Source: Microbacterium trichothecenolyticum (GTDB taxonomy: Bacteria; Actinomycetota; Actinomycetes; Actinomycetales; Microbacteriaceae). Taken from it: a stretch of 64,000 bases of DNA. Under the pieces are notes generated by a model that saw only the letters and a list, made by a program, of their open reading frames with translations, did no database searches and was not told the DNA's origin. The DNA is taken from contig NZ_JAUTBF010000001.1 of assembly GCF_030818955.1 (NCBI RefSeq), forward strand, positions 2,790,001 to 2,854,000. Reading direction: 5' to 3'. How positions within the stretch are numbered: position 1 is the first letter of the stretch; every line of letters begins with the position of its first letter. Position numbers and translations under genes: made by a program. Shown one piece after another: positions 35,924 through 44,273 of this stretch.

Positions 35924-37437
35924 GGCGCGACTCCGATCCGGTGTGAGGGGGTGAGGGCGGTGCGGGGTGCGGGGCGGACGGACGATGCGGCCACGGCGCG
36001 GGCGTACAGAGCGCGGTGCAGGGCACCGCCGATGCGGCCCGAGCGCGTGACGAGCTCGAGCGCAAGCAGCAGCAGGCCCGGCAGGAGCAGCAGCCAGGGA
36101 GACGCCGGTCGGGCGCCGGACGCCGGGGCGATCAGGTGGTGGAAGGACTCGAGGAAGCACAGGTAGAGCAGCCCGCCTCCGATGAGCCCCGCTGCCGCGC
36201 CGATCACGGTGCCCGGCGTCATGCTGCGGCGCAGGCCCGCGGTGACGGCGACGATCGCGGTGCAGGCGACGAAGCAGAGCAGGGCCAGGTTCGCGGGGGC
36301 GATCCGGGCCGCCAGGAGCGCTTGACCGCCCGCGAGCACCGCGACGGCCAGTGCGACGGCGAGGGCGATGGCCGTGACCGTTCTTGCCGGGCGGGCCGGG
36401 GGCGGTGTGGGCCAGGAGCGGTGCTCCGCCCGCACCGCGACTCCGCTACCGGCCGAGAGGAACATCGCCGACTTGTACAGGGCATGTGCGATGAGGTGGA
36501 ACACGGCGCCGGCGAAGGCACCCATGCCGACGGCCATCATCATGAAGCCCATCTGTCCCGCCGTCGAGAACACCAGCCGTCCCTTGACGTCGGGTTTCAC
36601 CAGGCGCACCGCCGTCGCGTAGACGAGTGTCACCGCTCCCGCGGCGAAGATCAGCAGCATGGCGGCCGCCATCGGTGCGATCAGCGGCGAGAACCGGATG
36701 AGCAGGATCGCGCCGGCGTTCACCACCCCCGCGTGCAGCAGGGCGGAAACGGGGGTGGGTGCCGACAGGGTGGCGGGCAGCCAGCGGTGAAACGGCACTT
36801 GCGCCGACCGCCCCAGGGCCGACACGACCAGGAGCAGCGCCACGATCCCGGCGCTCTCGGACGGCAGCACGCTCGTCAGCCGCGCGAAGCTCACGTCGCC
36901 GCCGGCGGCGACCGTCAACACGAGTGCCGCGAGCACCAGCGGAGTGTCGGCGATGAGCAGGTTGAGCGCTGTACGCCGCATCCCCTGACGTGCCTGGGGG
37001 AGCGTGCCGTACGTGCCGAGCAGGGACACGAGGCAGATGCCGGCGGCGATCCACCCGGCGGTGAACACGAGCACGGAGCCCGCGCTCACCATCACCGCCG
37101 AGCTGCCTGTCAGCGCGTTCGCCCAGATCACGAACCACCGCTGCCGGTCGTCGCCGCGCAGGTATCGCAGCGCGTACACCTGGATCACCGCGCTGAGGCC
37201 CGACACCAGGATCAGCATCACGACTGCCAATGCATCGCCCGCCCATGCCGTCTCCTCGGCGGGCGCGCCGCCGGCGGCGCGCAGGGTCGCGCCGCCGATC
37301 GCGGCCAGCGCTCCGGCGGCGGTGATCGCCGCGGCAGCGCGTGCGGCGGTGGCCGCGGTCGCCGCACGGGGAACGGCGATCACCGCAGCGACCCACGGGG
37401 CCGCGACGGCGACCGCGAGCATCGTGCTCTCGACCAT
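35920..37437 (-). CDS. dabB: DabB, NuoL/MrpA-like proton-conducting membrane subunit
   Basis: A 505-aa polytopic protein of the complex I antiporter-like family. ALGRSAQVPFHRWLPATLSA and PTPVSALLHAGVVNAGAILL (quoted as two separate runs) are the conserved core with the lysine/histidine relay, and LIAHALYKSAMFLSAGSG follows. With DabA it forms an energy-coupled CO2-capture system. First gene of the operon; ATG 37437 follows GAGGAG. It is divergent from a winged-helix regulator. Confidence 0.9.
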   Translation of the reverse strand: MVESTMLAVAVAAPWVAAVIAVPRAATAATAARAAAAITAAGALAAIGGATLRAAGGAPAEETAWAGDALAVVMLILVSGLSAVIQVYALRYLRGDDRQRWFVIWANALTGSSAVMVSAGSVLVFTAGWIAAGICLVSLLGTYGTLPQARQGMRRTALNLLIADTPLVLAALVLTVAAGGDVSFARLTSVLPSESAGIVALLLVVSALGRSAQVPFHRWLPATLSAPTPVSALLHAGVVNAGAILLIRFSPLIAPMAAAMLLIFAAGAVTLVYATAVRLVKPDVKGRLVFSTAGQMGFMMMAVGMGAFAGAVFHLIAHALYKSAMFLSAGSGVAVRAEHRSWPTPPPARPARTVTAIALAVALAVAVLAGGQALLAARIAPANLALLCFVACTAIVAVTAGLRRSMTPGTVIGAAAGLIGGGLLYLCFLESFHHLIAPASGARPASPWLLLLPGLLLLALELVTRSGRIGGALHRALYARAVAASSVRPAPRTALTPSHRIGVAP

Positions 37438-37546
37438 GAGGTTCTCCTCGCATCAAGTGTCTTTCAAAACGCGAAAACGATAGCACGTAATGTAAATCAG
37501 TAAATAGGTCGCGCCCGAAGCATGCCCGACGCGCTAGCCTGAGGAC
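37438..37546. promoter_or_regulatory. Divergent dab promoter region
   Basis: Unusually A+T-rich for this genome (37460-37510), with TTTAC-TGA-TTTACA read on the minus strand near 37490-37505 as a short symmetric element. The regulator side carries -10 TAGCCT (37535-37540), six bases before ATG 37547. Confidence 0.45.
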
Positions 37547-37894
37547 ATGGCCGGCTGGACGTTCTTGACCAACCACGCGCACGTCCTGCTGTGCGTGGCG
37601 GCCAACCCCGAGATCTTGTTGCGCGACGTCGCGACGCTCGTGGGGGTGACCGAACGCGCAGCGCAGCGCATCGTCGGTGAGCTCGAAGAGGAGGGGTACC
37701 TCACCCGGGAGCGCGTCGGCCGGCGAAACACCTACCGTCTCAATCCCGACCGGCCCCTCCGGCATCCCCTCGACCGGGGTCACCACATCGGCGAGCTTCT
37801 CGACGCGTTCTCCCGCGTCGAGGGGGCTCGTGCTGCGGGTGCCCGTCCCGAGGGGGCGGCGGCCGCGCCGCCGGCACAGTCCGACGCGGACTGA
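37547..37894 (+). CDS. Winged-helix regulator divergent from dabB
   Basis: A 115-aa protein: [59 protein letters not shown] is an ArsR/MarR-like winged helix; the tail is Ala-rich. The Cys in VLLCVAANP is buried in the first helix. Probable local regulator of dabB-dabA-PII. The start is set by TAGCCT six bases upstream and by GAGGAC. Confidence 0.75.
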   Translation: MAGWTFLTNHAHVLLCVAANPEILLRDVATLVGVTERAAQRIVGELEEEGYLTRERVGRRNTYRLNPDRPLRHPLDRGHHIGELLDAFSRVEGARAAGARPEGAAAAPPAQSDAD

Positions 37895-38029
37895 GCCCGC
37901 GCGTCCGCTCGTGCTCGGGTCACGAGTGCGGGAAGGATGCCATCATCGCGCGCTCGCGAAAGGGCGCGGCGTCCACGGGCGGCGGCGCGGGGTCCTCTCG
38001 CCGTCCGATCCGGCCCTCGATGACGCGTC

Positions 38030-38035
38030 GATAAT
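38030..38035 (+). promoter_or_regulatory. -10 hexamer GATAAT
   Basis: GATAAT ends six bases before GTG 38042; leaderless arrangement. Confidence 0.4.
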
Positions 38036-38041
38036 GGGGGA

Positions 38042-38431
38042 GTGCAGGCTTGGGAGACGCGTGAGTGGTTCGCCGACTTCCTCGACACCCTCAATCGTCA
38101 CGATCTCGACGATCTCCGCGGAATGCTCGACCCGGCCGTGCGGCGGGCGCACCTTCCCGCCGGAGCCGATGCGTGGATCGACGACTACGCCGACCTGCTG
38201 CACGGTTTCCCCGACTGGCAGTGGAAGCGCATCCAGGTGCTCGTCGAAGACGATCGCCTCGCCGTGCACCTGCGCGCTGGCGGCACCCACACCGGCCCGT
38301 TCGCCCACCTGGCGCCCACGCGCACCCGCGTGAGCATCGCCTCGTTCGCGATGTACCGGCTCGAGCGGGGCCGGATCGTCGAGGCATCCGGAACCGACGA
38401 CGCCGCGCAGATCCGCGCGTTCCTGCGGTGA
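38042..38431 (+). CDS. NTF2-like (SnoaL-type) protein
   Basis: A 129-aa alpha+beta barrel protein: WFADFLDTLNRHDLDDLRGM, WIDDYADLLHGFPDWQWKRI, LVEDDRLAVHLRAGGTHTGP, SFAMYRLERGRIVEASGTDD. The pattern is that of the SnoaL/polyketide-cyclase-like family. Function unknown; no neighbour suggests a substrate. Confidence 0.75.
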   Translation: MQAWETREWFADFLDTLNRHDLDDLRGMLDPAVRRAHLPAGADAWIDDYADLLHGFPDWQWKRIQVLVEDDRLAVHLRAGGTHTGPFAHLAPTRTRVSIASFAMYRLERGRIVEASGTDDAAQIRAFLR

Positions 38432-38752
38432 CCCGTCGTCACGCAGAGTGTGAGCGTGACCATCTCCGCTGGGCGCGCGACGCTCCTGCGACGTGCTCGC
38501 CACGGAAGGTCGCCGCTTCGCGCGGCTCCGCATGACGCGGCGGAGCTCGTCAAGCCCATTCGCGACGCCGCGCATCGACGTAGCGTGAGTGCTCCACTCC
38601 CGTGGGCGGCCGGTTCACCGCCTCGGGCGTGCGAGCCCCGGACAGTCCGGGCGGCACCGCAGTTTCGCGGGCGCCGCCCGGACGCTCGGATGCCGCCTCG
38701 CCGTGATCTCCCACCCCGGCCCTCCGGGTCGGCTTCTCCGGCACCCACGCGA
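38432..38752. other. Non-coding stretch between the NTF2-like gene and tRNA-Gly
   Basis: No convincing gene in either strand. A bulged stem GTGAC/GTCAC at 38423-38446 may end the preceding transcript. The rest is G+C-rich sequence with short inverted repeats only. Confidence 0.5.
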
Positions 38753-38790
38753 CAGGTCCGCTCCACCGCTGACGCGGTGAACCGGACCTG
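38753..38790 (-). terminator. Hairpin directly after tRNA-Gly
   Basis: CAGGTCCG (38753-38760) pairs with CGGACCTG (38783-38790) and inside it CACCGC with GCGGTG (38764-38769, 38774-38779), a two-step stem one base beyond the encoded CCA end. Confidence 0.7.
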
Positions 38791-38864
38791 TGGAGGGGCT
38801 GACGGGAATCGAACCCGCGCTGTCTGCTTGGGAAGCAGAAGTTCTGCCATTGAACTACAGCCCC
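38791..38864 (-). tRNA. tRNA-Gly, anticodon CCC
   Basis: The minus strand reads GGGGCTG, D-arm GTTCAATGGCAGAAC, anticodon stem-loop TCTGC-TTCCCAA-GCAGA, TPsiC arm GCGGGTTCGATTCCCGT, CAGCCCC, T, CCA. The acceptor stem is a perfect 7 bp; the anticodon is CCC, reading GGG. CCA is encoded. It is followed by a hairpin terminator. Confidence 0.95.
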
Positions 38865-39032
38865 GTGCGCCATGCGGCGACCCGGCCAGCATAACAGCGT
38901 CCGCTCGTCCGCTCGCCCGGGCTTTCCCTCCGCCGCGTCGAACCCCCGGCATCCGATGTCCTCCGTGCCAACTCGCGACCGTGCGCCGTCGTCACCCGTC
39001 GACACGGGTCCGCGCGTCGGTACCTTCGCCTC

Positions 39033-39038
39033 TAGGCT
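39033..39038 (+). promoter_or_regulatory. -10 hexamer TAGGCT of dcd
   Basis: TAGGCT ends six bases before GTG 39045. Confidence 0.45.
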
Positions 39039-39044
39039 GGGGCC

Positions 39045-39650
39045 GTGCTGCTCTCCGATCACGACATCCGAGCCGAACTCGAGGCCCAGCGTCTGGGCCT
39101 CGACCCCTTCGACCCCGCCATGGTGCAGCCTTCCAGCGTCGATGTGCGACTGGACCGGTACTTCCGGCTGTTCGACAACCACAAGTACCCCTTCATCGAC
39201 CCGGCCGAGGATCAGCCCGAGCTCACCCGCCTCATCGAGGTCGAGCCCGACGAGCCGTTCATCCTGCACCCGGGTGAATTCGCCCTCGGCTCCACCTTCG
39301 AGCGCGTGACGCTCCCCGATGACGTCGCGGCGCGCCTCGAGGGTAAGTCGTCGCTCGGGCGTCTCGGGCTGCTGACGCACTCGACCGCCGGCTTCATCGA
39401 CCCGGGCTTCTCGGGGCATGTCACCCTCGAGCTCTCGAACGTCGCCACCTTGCCGATCAAGCTCTGGCCGGGCATGAAGATCGGGCAGGTCTGCTACTTC
39501 CGCCTGACCTCGCCCGCCGAGAATCCCTACGGCTCGGGCCCTTACGGCAACCGCTACCAGGGGCAGCGCGGTCCGACCGCGTCGCGCTCCGCGTTGAACT
39601 TCCACCGCACCGACGTCGGTACCACCGAGGCGGGCTCCGCGGGGCGTTGA
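39045..39650 (+). CDS. dcd: dCTP deaminase
   Basis: A 201-aa trimeric enzyme making dUTP (or dUMP, in the bifunctional actinobacterial form) from d[21 protein letters not shown] at the start, [54 protein letters not shown] with the catalytic Glu, and [14 protein letters not shown] at the C-terminal lid. Leaderless start; ends in a strong hairpin. Confidence 0.95.
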   Translation: MLLSDHDIRAELEAQRLGLDPFDPAMVQPSSVDVRLDRYFRLFDNHKYPFIDPAEDQPELTRLIEVEPDEPFILHPGEFALGSTFERVTLPDDVAARLEGKSSLGRLGLLTHSTAGFIDPGFSGHVTLELSNVATLPIKLWPGMKIGQVCYFRLTSPAENPYGSGPYGNRYQGQRGPTASRSALNFHRTDVGTTEAGSAGR

Positions 39651-39657
39651 CCGTGCG

Positions 39658-39698
39658 ACGAAGCGGCGAGGCTCCCGGGGGAGTCCTCGCCGCTTCGT
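39658..39698. terminator. Bidirectional terminator after dcd
   Basis: ACGAAGCGGCGAGG (39658-39671) pairs perfectly with CCTCGCCGCTTCGT (39685-39698), 13-nt loop, between convergent genes. Confidence 0.85.
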
Positions 39699-39710
39699 GG
39701 GTGCCGGTGG

Positions 39711-40307
39711 TCATGCGGATGCCGACGACTCGCGGCCCCGGCTGAACCCGGCGTCGAAGCCGCGTTCGTAGGCGCGCTGCGCGGCACGGTGTGCCCGGCG
39801 GTGATCGGTCTCGGCGCCGCGGCATCGACCGCCGCGTTCGTCGAAGCGCGCTCGGGCGTCCCGCCCGTGGCCGTGCCCCGGAGCGCGGCGGAAGCCGCGC
39901 CGCGGAAGGGGCGCCGATTCGTCGATGCCCAGCGTATCGGCGAGGGCGTCGAGGGCTGCACTCAGCCGTGAGAGGTCGTCGGCGGGGATCTCGGACAGGA
40001 GTGCCGAGCGGTCGGCATCCACCGCGTCGAGGATGGCGCGGCCCCGATCGGTCAGGGTCCAGATGTCGTCGGTGCGGGCGATCATGCCGCGCTCGGCCAG
40101 TTCGGTGAGGCGCTTGCCGCCACGCGAGAGACGCTCGCGCGCCCAGGGGGCGTCGATGCGTCCGTCGATGACGCTCAGCATCAGCACGGTCTTGGGGGAA
40201 TGCACGCTCTCGCGCAGCTGTGTGAAGAGGCGGTGGTGCAGTGCGTGGCCGACGGTGGTGAGGCGGTGGGCGAGGCTGCGGGCATCGAGTGGTGTGGAGG
40301 TCGTCAT
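39711..40307 (-). CDS. MarR-like regulator with Arg/Gly-rich tail
   Basis: A 198-aa protein. Residues about 10-120 form a winged helix (LAHRLTTVGHALHHRLFTQL, WARERLSRGGKRLTELAERG, WTLTDRGRAILDAV). The C-terminal third is Arg/His/Gly-rich (RRGFRRAPGHGHGRDARA) with a final helix RAYERGFDAGFSRGRES. ATG 40307 has AGGA nine bases upstream. It is divergent from another MarR-type gene with a symmetric operator between; the two probably cross-regulate. Confidence 0.75.
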   Translation of the reverse strand: MTTSTPLDARSLAHRLTTVGHALHHRLFTQLRESVHSPKTVLMLSVIDGRIDAPWARERLSRGGKRLTELAERGMIARTDDIWTLTDRGRAILDAVDADRSALLSEIPADDLSRLSAALDALADTLGIDESAPLPRRGFRRAPGHGHGRDARARFDERGGRCRGAETDHRRAHRAAQRAYERGFDAGFSRGRESSASA

Positions 40308-40339
40308 GGGGTGTCCTTTCGGGGCGGACGATCCGCCTT

Positions 40340-40376
40340 TGCATGTCATATAACAACAAATGTACTGTGACATGCA
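40340..40376. promoter_or_regulatory. Operator TGCATGTCA-N19-TGACATGCA
   Basis: A perfect 9-bp inverted repeat (40340-40348 and 40368-40376) in the A+T-rich divergent region between two MarR-type genes. A further half site ACATGT lies at 40397-40402, next to the plus-strand -10. Confidence 0.65.
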
Positions 40377-40401
40377 TTCCGGATGCTTGTCAAGAGACAT
40401 G

Positions 40402-40407
40402 TAAAAT
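40402..40407 (+). promoter_or_regulatory. -10 hexamer TAAAAT
   Basis: TAAAAT ends six bases before ATG 40414 and abuts an ACATGT half site. Confidence 0.5.
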
Positions 40408-40413
40408 CTCGGC

Positions 40414-40920
40414 ATGGCCTCCGACCCCGCCGACGAGATCGCCGCCGCCCTGTCACGGTTGCGTGGCCGCCGTCCTCGGCCGCCGTTCGGCCACGACGAG
40501 CATCGCCACCACACGCACGGGCACGGCGGACCGTGGGGACGAGGTGCGCCGCCGTGGGCCGACCCCGCCCCCGGGCGTTTCGGCGGACCGGCGCGCCTGC
40601 GTCTGCTCGACGCCCTGGTCGCCGCGGCCGGATCGCTGTCGGTGAGCGAGATCGCCGATGCCGTGGGCGTCGATCAGCCGCGTGCCTCCCGCCTGGTGCA
40701 GCAGGCCACGCAGACGGGGCTGGTCGCTCGCGAGCCCGACCCCGACGACGCCCGCCGCACCCGTGTGCGACTGACCGCGGCCGGCGAAGACATGATCACG
40801 GGCTTCCGCGGTCGTCGACGGGATGCCGTGCGCTCCGCGCTGGAGTCCTTCACCGACGACGAGCGGGTCGAGTTCGCGCGCCTGCTGGCGAAATTCGCCG
40901 ACGCCTGGCCGCGCGACTGA
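40414..40920 (+). CDS. MarR-family regulator with His-rich N-terminal segment
   Basis: A 168-aa MarR protein: LRLLDALVAAAGSLSVSEIA, VDQPRASRLVQQATQTGLVA, PDDARRTRVRLTAAGEDMI. Before the winged helix there is a His/Gly-rich stretch (HDEHRHHTHGHGGPWG, about residues 27-42) that could bind a metal. Divergent partner of the gene at 39711-40307. Confidence 0.83.
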   Translation: MASDPADEIAAALSRLRGRRPRPPFGHDEHRHHTHGHGGPWGRGAPPWADPAPGRFGGPARLRLLDALVAAAGSLSVSEIADAVGVDQPRASRLVQQATQTGLVAREPDPDDARRTRVRLTAAGEDMITGFRGRRRDAVRSALESFTDDERVEFARLLAKFADAWPRD

Positions 40921-40943
40921 TCGCGACGGCATCCGAGCCCCGT

Positions 40944-40971
40944 GCCCCGCGTCGGCCGGGCCGCGCGGGGC
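40944..40971. terminator. Bidirectional terminator
   Basis: GCCCCGCG (40944-40951) pairs with CGCGGGGC (40964-40971), 12-nt loop, in the 57-bp gap between convergent genes. Confidence 0.65.
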
Positions 40972-40977
40972 GAAGCC

Positions 40978-42357
40978 TCAGCGGATGGTGGCGGGCTTGG
41001 ACGTGACCGGGATCATCAGCGCGAGACCCGCGGCGAGGATCAGCACGATGCCGACGATGCCCAGGCGGGTGTCGCCGGTGATTCCGACGAACAGGGCGAA
41101 CAGGCCCGGCGCGAGGAACGACACCGCGCGTCCGGTCGTCGCATACAGGCCGAAGATCTCACCCTCTCGGCCTTCCGGGGCCACCCGTGCGAGGAACGAC
41201 CGGCTGGCTGACTGCACGGGGCCGACGAACAAGCCGAGGCCGAGGCCGGCGACCCAGAACGCGGGCACCGACGTGCCGATGAACAGGATCGCGCCGCCGA
41301 GCACGATCAGCCCGCCGAGTGACACCAGGATCACCCGCTTCGGGCCGAAGCGGTCGTCGAGGCGCCCGGCGAAGACCGTGCTGATGCCCGCGACGACGTT
41401 CGCCGCGACCGCGAAGTACAGCACCTCGGTCGAGGTGAACCCGAACACCTGGTGCGCGATGATCGCGCCGAAAGTGAACACGCCGGCGAGCCCGTCGCGG
41501 AACACCGCACTGGACACCAGGAACAGCAGCACGTGCCGGCTGTCGCGCCACAGCGCCCGCAGCGTTCCCCAGAGCACCGCGTACGAACGGAAGAAGCCGA
41601 CCCGAACTTCTCGGCGCTGCGGCGGGATCTCGGGAACGCGCAGCAGCACCGGGATCGCGAACACGGCGAACCACACCGCCGACGCCAGCACGGCGAGGCG
41701 GATGTTCAGCCCGCCCTCCTCCGGCGCGGCGAGGAGTCCGCCGGCATCCGGATCGCCGAAGTCCTGGATGAACAGCACCAGCAGCAGGATCAGCAGCACG
41801 ATGCCGCCGACATACCCCATGCCCCAGCCGAACCCCGAGACCCGGCCGACGTTCTCGCGGGTGGAGACCTGGTTGAGCATCGCGTAATAGTTGACGCTGG
41901 CGAACTCGAAGAAGACGTTGCCGACGGCGAGCAGGGTCGCGCCGAGAACGAGGTAGCCAGGCGTTCCCTCGACGAACACCATGGCCGCCATCGTCAGCAC
42001 GATCAGGCCCGTGTTGACCCCGAGCCACAGCTTGCGCCGCCCTGTGCCGTCGGAGCGCTGCCCCAGCACCGGGGCGACGAGCGCCACGACGACCCCGGCG
42101 ATCATCAGGGCGACGCCGACGAGGCTTGCATTCTCGGCGAGGGCGCGCACGAGCGCCGGGTCGTCGTCGTTGCCGTTCGCGGCCGCGATCACCGCGGGAT
42201 CGACGAACAGCTCGCTCGCCAGATAGGTGCTGAACACGAAGGTCGTCACGACGGCGTTGAAGGCCGCCGACCCCCAGTCCCACAGGGCCCAGGCGAGCAC
42301 GGGGCGGCGGCCGGCGGCGGGGGGCAGTGCGAGCCCGGGGGAAGGCACGTCGGTCAC
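40978..42357 (-). CDS. MFS transporter, UMF1/Atg22-like
   Basis: A 459-aa twelve-helix transporter: LAWALWDWGSAAFNAVVTTF near the N-terminus, APVLGQRSDGTGRRKLWL (motif A region), RVSGFGWGMGYVGGIVLL, RDGLAGVFTFGAIIAHQVFG. This is the UMF1 family related to vacuolar Atg22 amino acid exporters. GTG 42357 starts the protein. Substrate unknown. Confidence 0.83.
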   Translation of the reverse strand: MTDVPSPGLALPPAAGRRPVLAWALWDWGSAAFNAVVTTFVFSTYLASELFVDPAVIAAANGNDDDPALVRALAENASLVGVALMIAGVVVALVAPVLGQRSDGTGRRKLWLGVNTGLIVLTMAAMVFVEGTPGYLVLGATLLAVGNVFFEFASVNYYAMLNQVSTRENVGRVSGFGWGMGYVGGIVLLILLLVLFIQDFGDPDAGGLLAAPEEGGLNIRLAVLASAVWFAVFAIPVLLRVPEIPPQRREVRVGFFRSYAVLWGTLRALWRDSRHVLLFLVSSAVFRDGLAGVFTFGAIIAHQVFGFTSTEVLYFAVAANVVAGISTVFAGRLDDRFGPKRVILVSLGGLIVLGGAILFIGTSVPAFWVAGLGLGLFVGPVQSASRSFLARVAPEGREGEIFGLYATTGRAVSFLAPGLFALFVGITGDTRLGIVGIVLILAAGLALMIPVTSKPATIR

Positions 42358-42463
42358 ACTAGGGCCCTTCGATGAACGCCCGGTTGTCCCGGGATGTCGC
42401 GGCGTCGTCCTCGGCGCGCGCGTTCAGATTATCCCCGGGCCCGCGTGTCTGGCCGCGGCGGAC

Positions 42464-42469
42464 TACCGT
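42464..42469 (+). promoter_or_regulatory. -10 hexamer TACCGT of the DEAD-box gene
   Basis: TACCGT ends six bases before ATG 42476, the same hexamer and spacing as at znuA. Confidence 0.45.
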
Positions 42470-42475
42470 GGAGTC

Positions 42476-44218
42476 ATGGCATCCGAAACCCCCGTCGACT
42501 CCGCTGAGGCCGAGATCGCTCCCGAGAAGCTCACGTTCGCCGACCTGGGTCTGGATGCCAACGTGCTCAAGGCCCTCAAAGACGTCGGCTACGAGACCCC
42601 GTCGGCCATTCAGGCCGCCACCATCCCGGTGCTTCTGCAGGGACGCGACGTCGTCGGTCTCGCCCAGACCGGAACCGGCAAGACGGCGGCGTTCGCGCTG
42701 CCGGTGCTGTCGCAGATGGAGACCGGCCACAAGAACCCCCAGGCCCTCGTGCTCGCCCCCACGCGCGAGCTCGCGCTGCAGGTGTGCGAGGCGTTCGAGA
42801 AGTACGCCGCCCACATCAAGGGCGTCTCGGTGCTGCCCGTGTACGGCGGGCAGGGCTACGGTCAGCAGCTGTCGGCCCTGCGCCGCGGCGTCGACGTGAT
42901 CGTCGGCACGCCCGGTCGCATCATGGACCACCTCGACAAGGGCACGCTCGACCTGAGCGAGCTGAAGTTCCTCGTGCTCGACGAGGCCGACGAGATGCTC
43001 AAGATGGGCTTCGCCGAAGACGTCGAGACGATCCTCGCCGACACCCCCTCGACCAAGCAGGTCGCGCTGTTCTCGGCGACCATGCCGGCGCAGATCCGCC
43101 GCATCTCGGCGCAGTACCTCAACGACCCCGAAGAGATCACGGTCAAGACCAAGACCACGACCTCGGCGAACATCACGCAGCGCTACCTCGTGGTGTCGTA
43201 CCAGCAGAAGATCGATGCGCTCACCCGCATCCTCGAGGTCGAGAACTTCGAGGGCATGATCGTCTTCACGCGCACCAAGAACGAGACCGAGACGGTTGCC
43301 GAGAAGCTGCGAGCCCGCGGCTACACCGCCGCCGCCATCAACGGCGACATCGCGCAGGTGCAGCGTGAGCGCACCGTCAACCAGCTGAAGTCGGGCAAGC
43401 TCGACATCCTCGTCGCCACCGACGTCGCCGCGCGCGGTCTCGACGTCGAGCGCATCAGCCATGTCGTCAACTACGACCTGCCGATCGACACCGAGTCGTA
43501 CGTGCACCGCATCGGCCGCACGGGCCGCGCCGGCCGCACGGGCGATGCGATCAGCTTCGTCACGCCGCGTGAGCGCCGCATGCTCACCGCGATCGAGAAG
43601 GCCACGCGCCAGCCGCTCACCGAGATGTCGCTGCCGAGCGTCGACGACGTCAACGCCACGCGTCTGACCCGCTTCGACGACGCCATCACCACCGCGCTGG
43701 AAGACACCGCCGCGATCGCGACGTTCCGCGACGTCGTCGCGCACTACGTGGCGCACCACGACGTGCCCGAGGCCGACGTCGCCGCAGCCCTCGCCGTGGT
43801 CGCCCAGGGCGACACGCCGCTGCTGCTCGAGGAGGAGACGATCGCGCCGCAGCGCTTCGACCGCGACCGCCCCGCGCGCGAGCCGCGCGAGGGCGGGGAC
43901 CGCGGAGACCGTCGCAGCAGCGGTGGGCGTTTCGCGACGTACCGCATCGCGGTGGGCCGTCGTCAGCGCGTCGAGCCGCGCCAGATCGTGGGCGCGCTCG
44001 CGAACGAGGGGGGCCTGCGCCGCAACGACTTCGGGGCGATCCAGATCCGCCAGGACTTCTCGCTCGTGGAGCTTCCCGCCGATCTGTCCCGCGACACCAT
44101 CGACCGCCTCGCCGACACCCGCATCTCGGGCCAGCTCATCGACCTGCGCCTCGACCAGGGCGGCCGCTCGGCGAAGCGCAGCGACCGTCCCCAGCGCCGG
44201 GATCGCGACCGCGACTGA
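42476..44218 (+). CDS. deaD: DEAD-box RNA helicase (DeaD/CsdA type)
   Basis: A 580-aa RNA helicase for ribosome assembly and mRNA turnover. Motifs in order: Q-motif near 30-45, Walker A AQTGTGKTAA, APTREL, TPGRIMDHL, VLDEADEML, FSATMP, then ATDVAARGLDVERISHVVNY (split: ATDVAARGLD, ISHVVNYDLP) and HRIGRTGRAGR. The C-terminal part has an Arg/Asp-rich linker (RDRPAREPREGGDRGDRRSS) and a DbpA-like RNA-binding domain (YRIAVGRRQRVEPRQIVGAL) ending in a basic tail. ATG 42476 is set by the leaderless -10. Confidence 0.92.
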   Translation: MASETPVDSAEAEIAPEKLTFADLGLDANVLKALKDVGYETPSAIQAATIPVLLQGRDVVGLAQTGTGKTAAFALPVLSQMETGHKNPQALVLAPTRELALQVCEAFEKYAAHIKGVSVLPVYGGQGYGQQLSALRRGVDVIVGTPGRIMDHLDKGTLDLSELKFLVLDEADEMLKMGFAEDVETILADTPSTKQVALFSATMPAQIRRISAQYLNDPEEITVKTKTTTSANITQRYLVVSYQQKIDALTRILEVENFEGMIVFTRTKNETETVAEKLRARGYTAAAINGDIAQVQRERTVNQLKSGKLDILVATDVAARGLDVERISHVVNYDLPIDTESYVHRIGRTGRAGRTGDAISFVTPRERRMLTAIEKATRQPLTEMSLPSVDDVNATRLTRFDDAITTALEDTAAIATFRDVVAHYVAHHDVPEADVAAALAVVAQGDTPLLLEEETIAPQRFDRDRPAREPREGGDRGDRRSSGGRFATYRIAVGRRQRVEPRQIVGALANEGGLRRNDFGAIQIRQDFSLVELPADLSRDTIDRLADTRISGQLIDLRLDQGGRSAKRSDRPQRRDRDRD

Positions 44219-44273
44219 GTACGCGGCGACGCCCGTTGCGGCTGCTGGCGTGTCGCCGGCGTTCGCGCGCGGG

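Noticed and set aside
38791..38864. Integration site at tRNA-Gly
   Set aside because: No integrase or repeated 3' tRNA fragment is found nearby.
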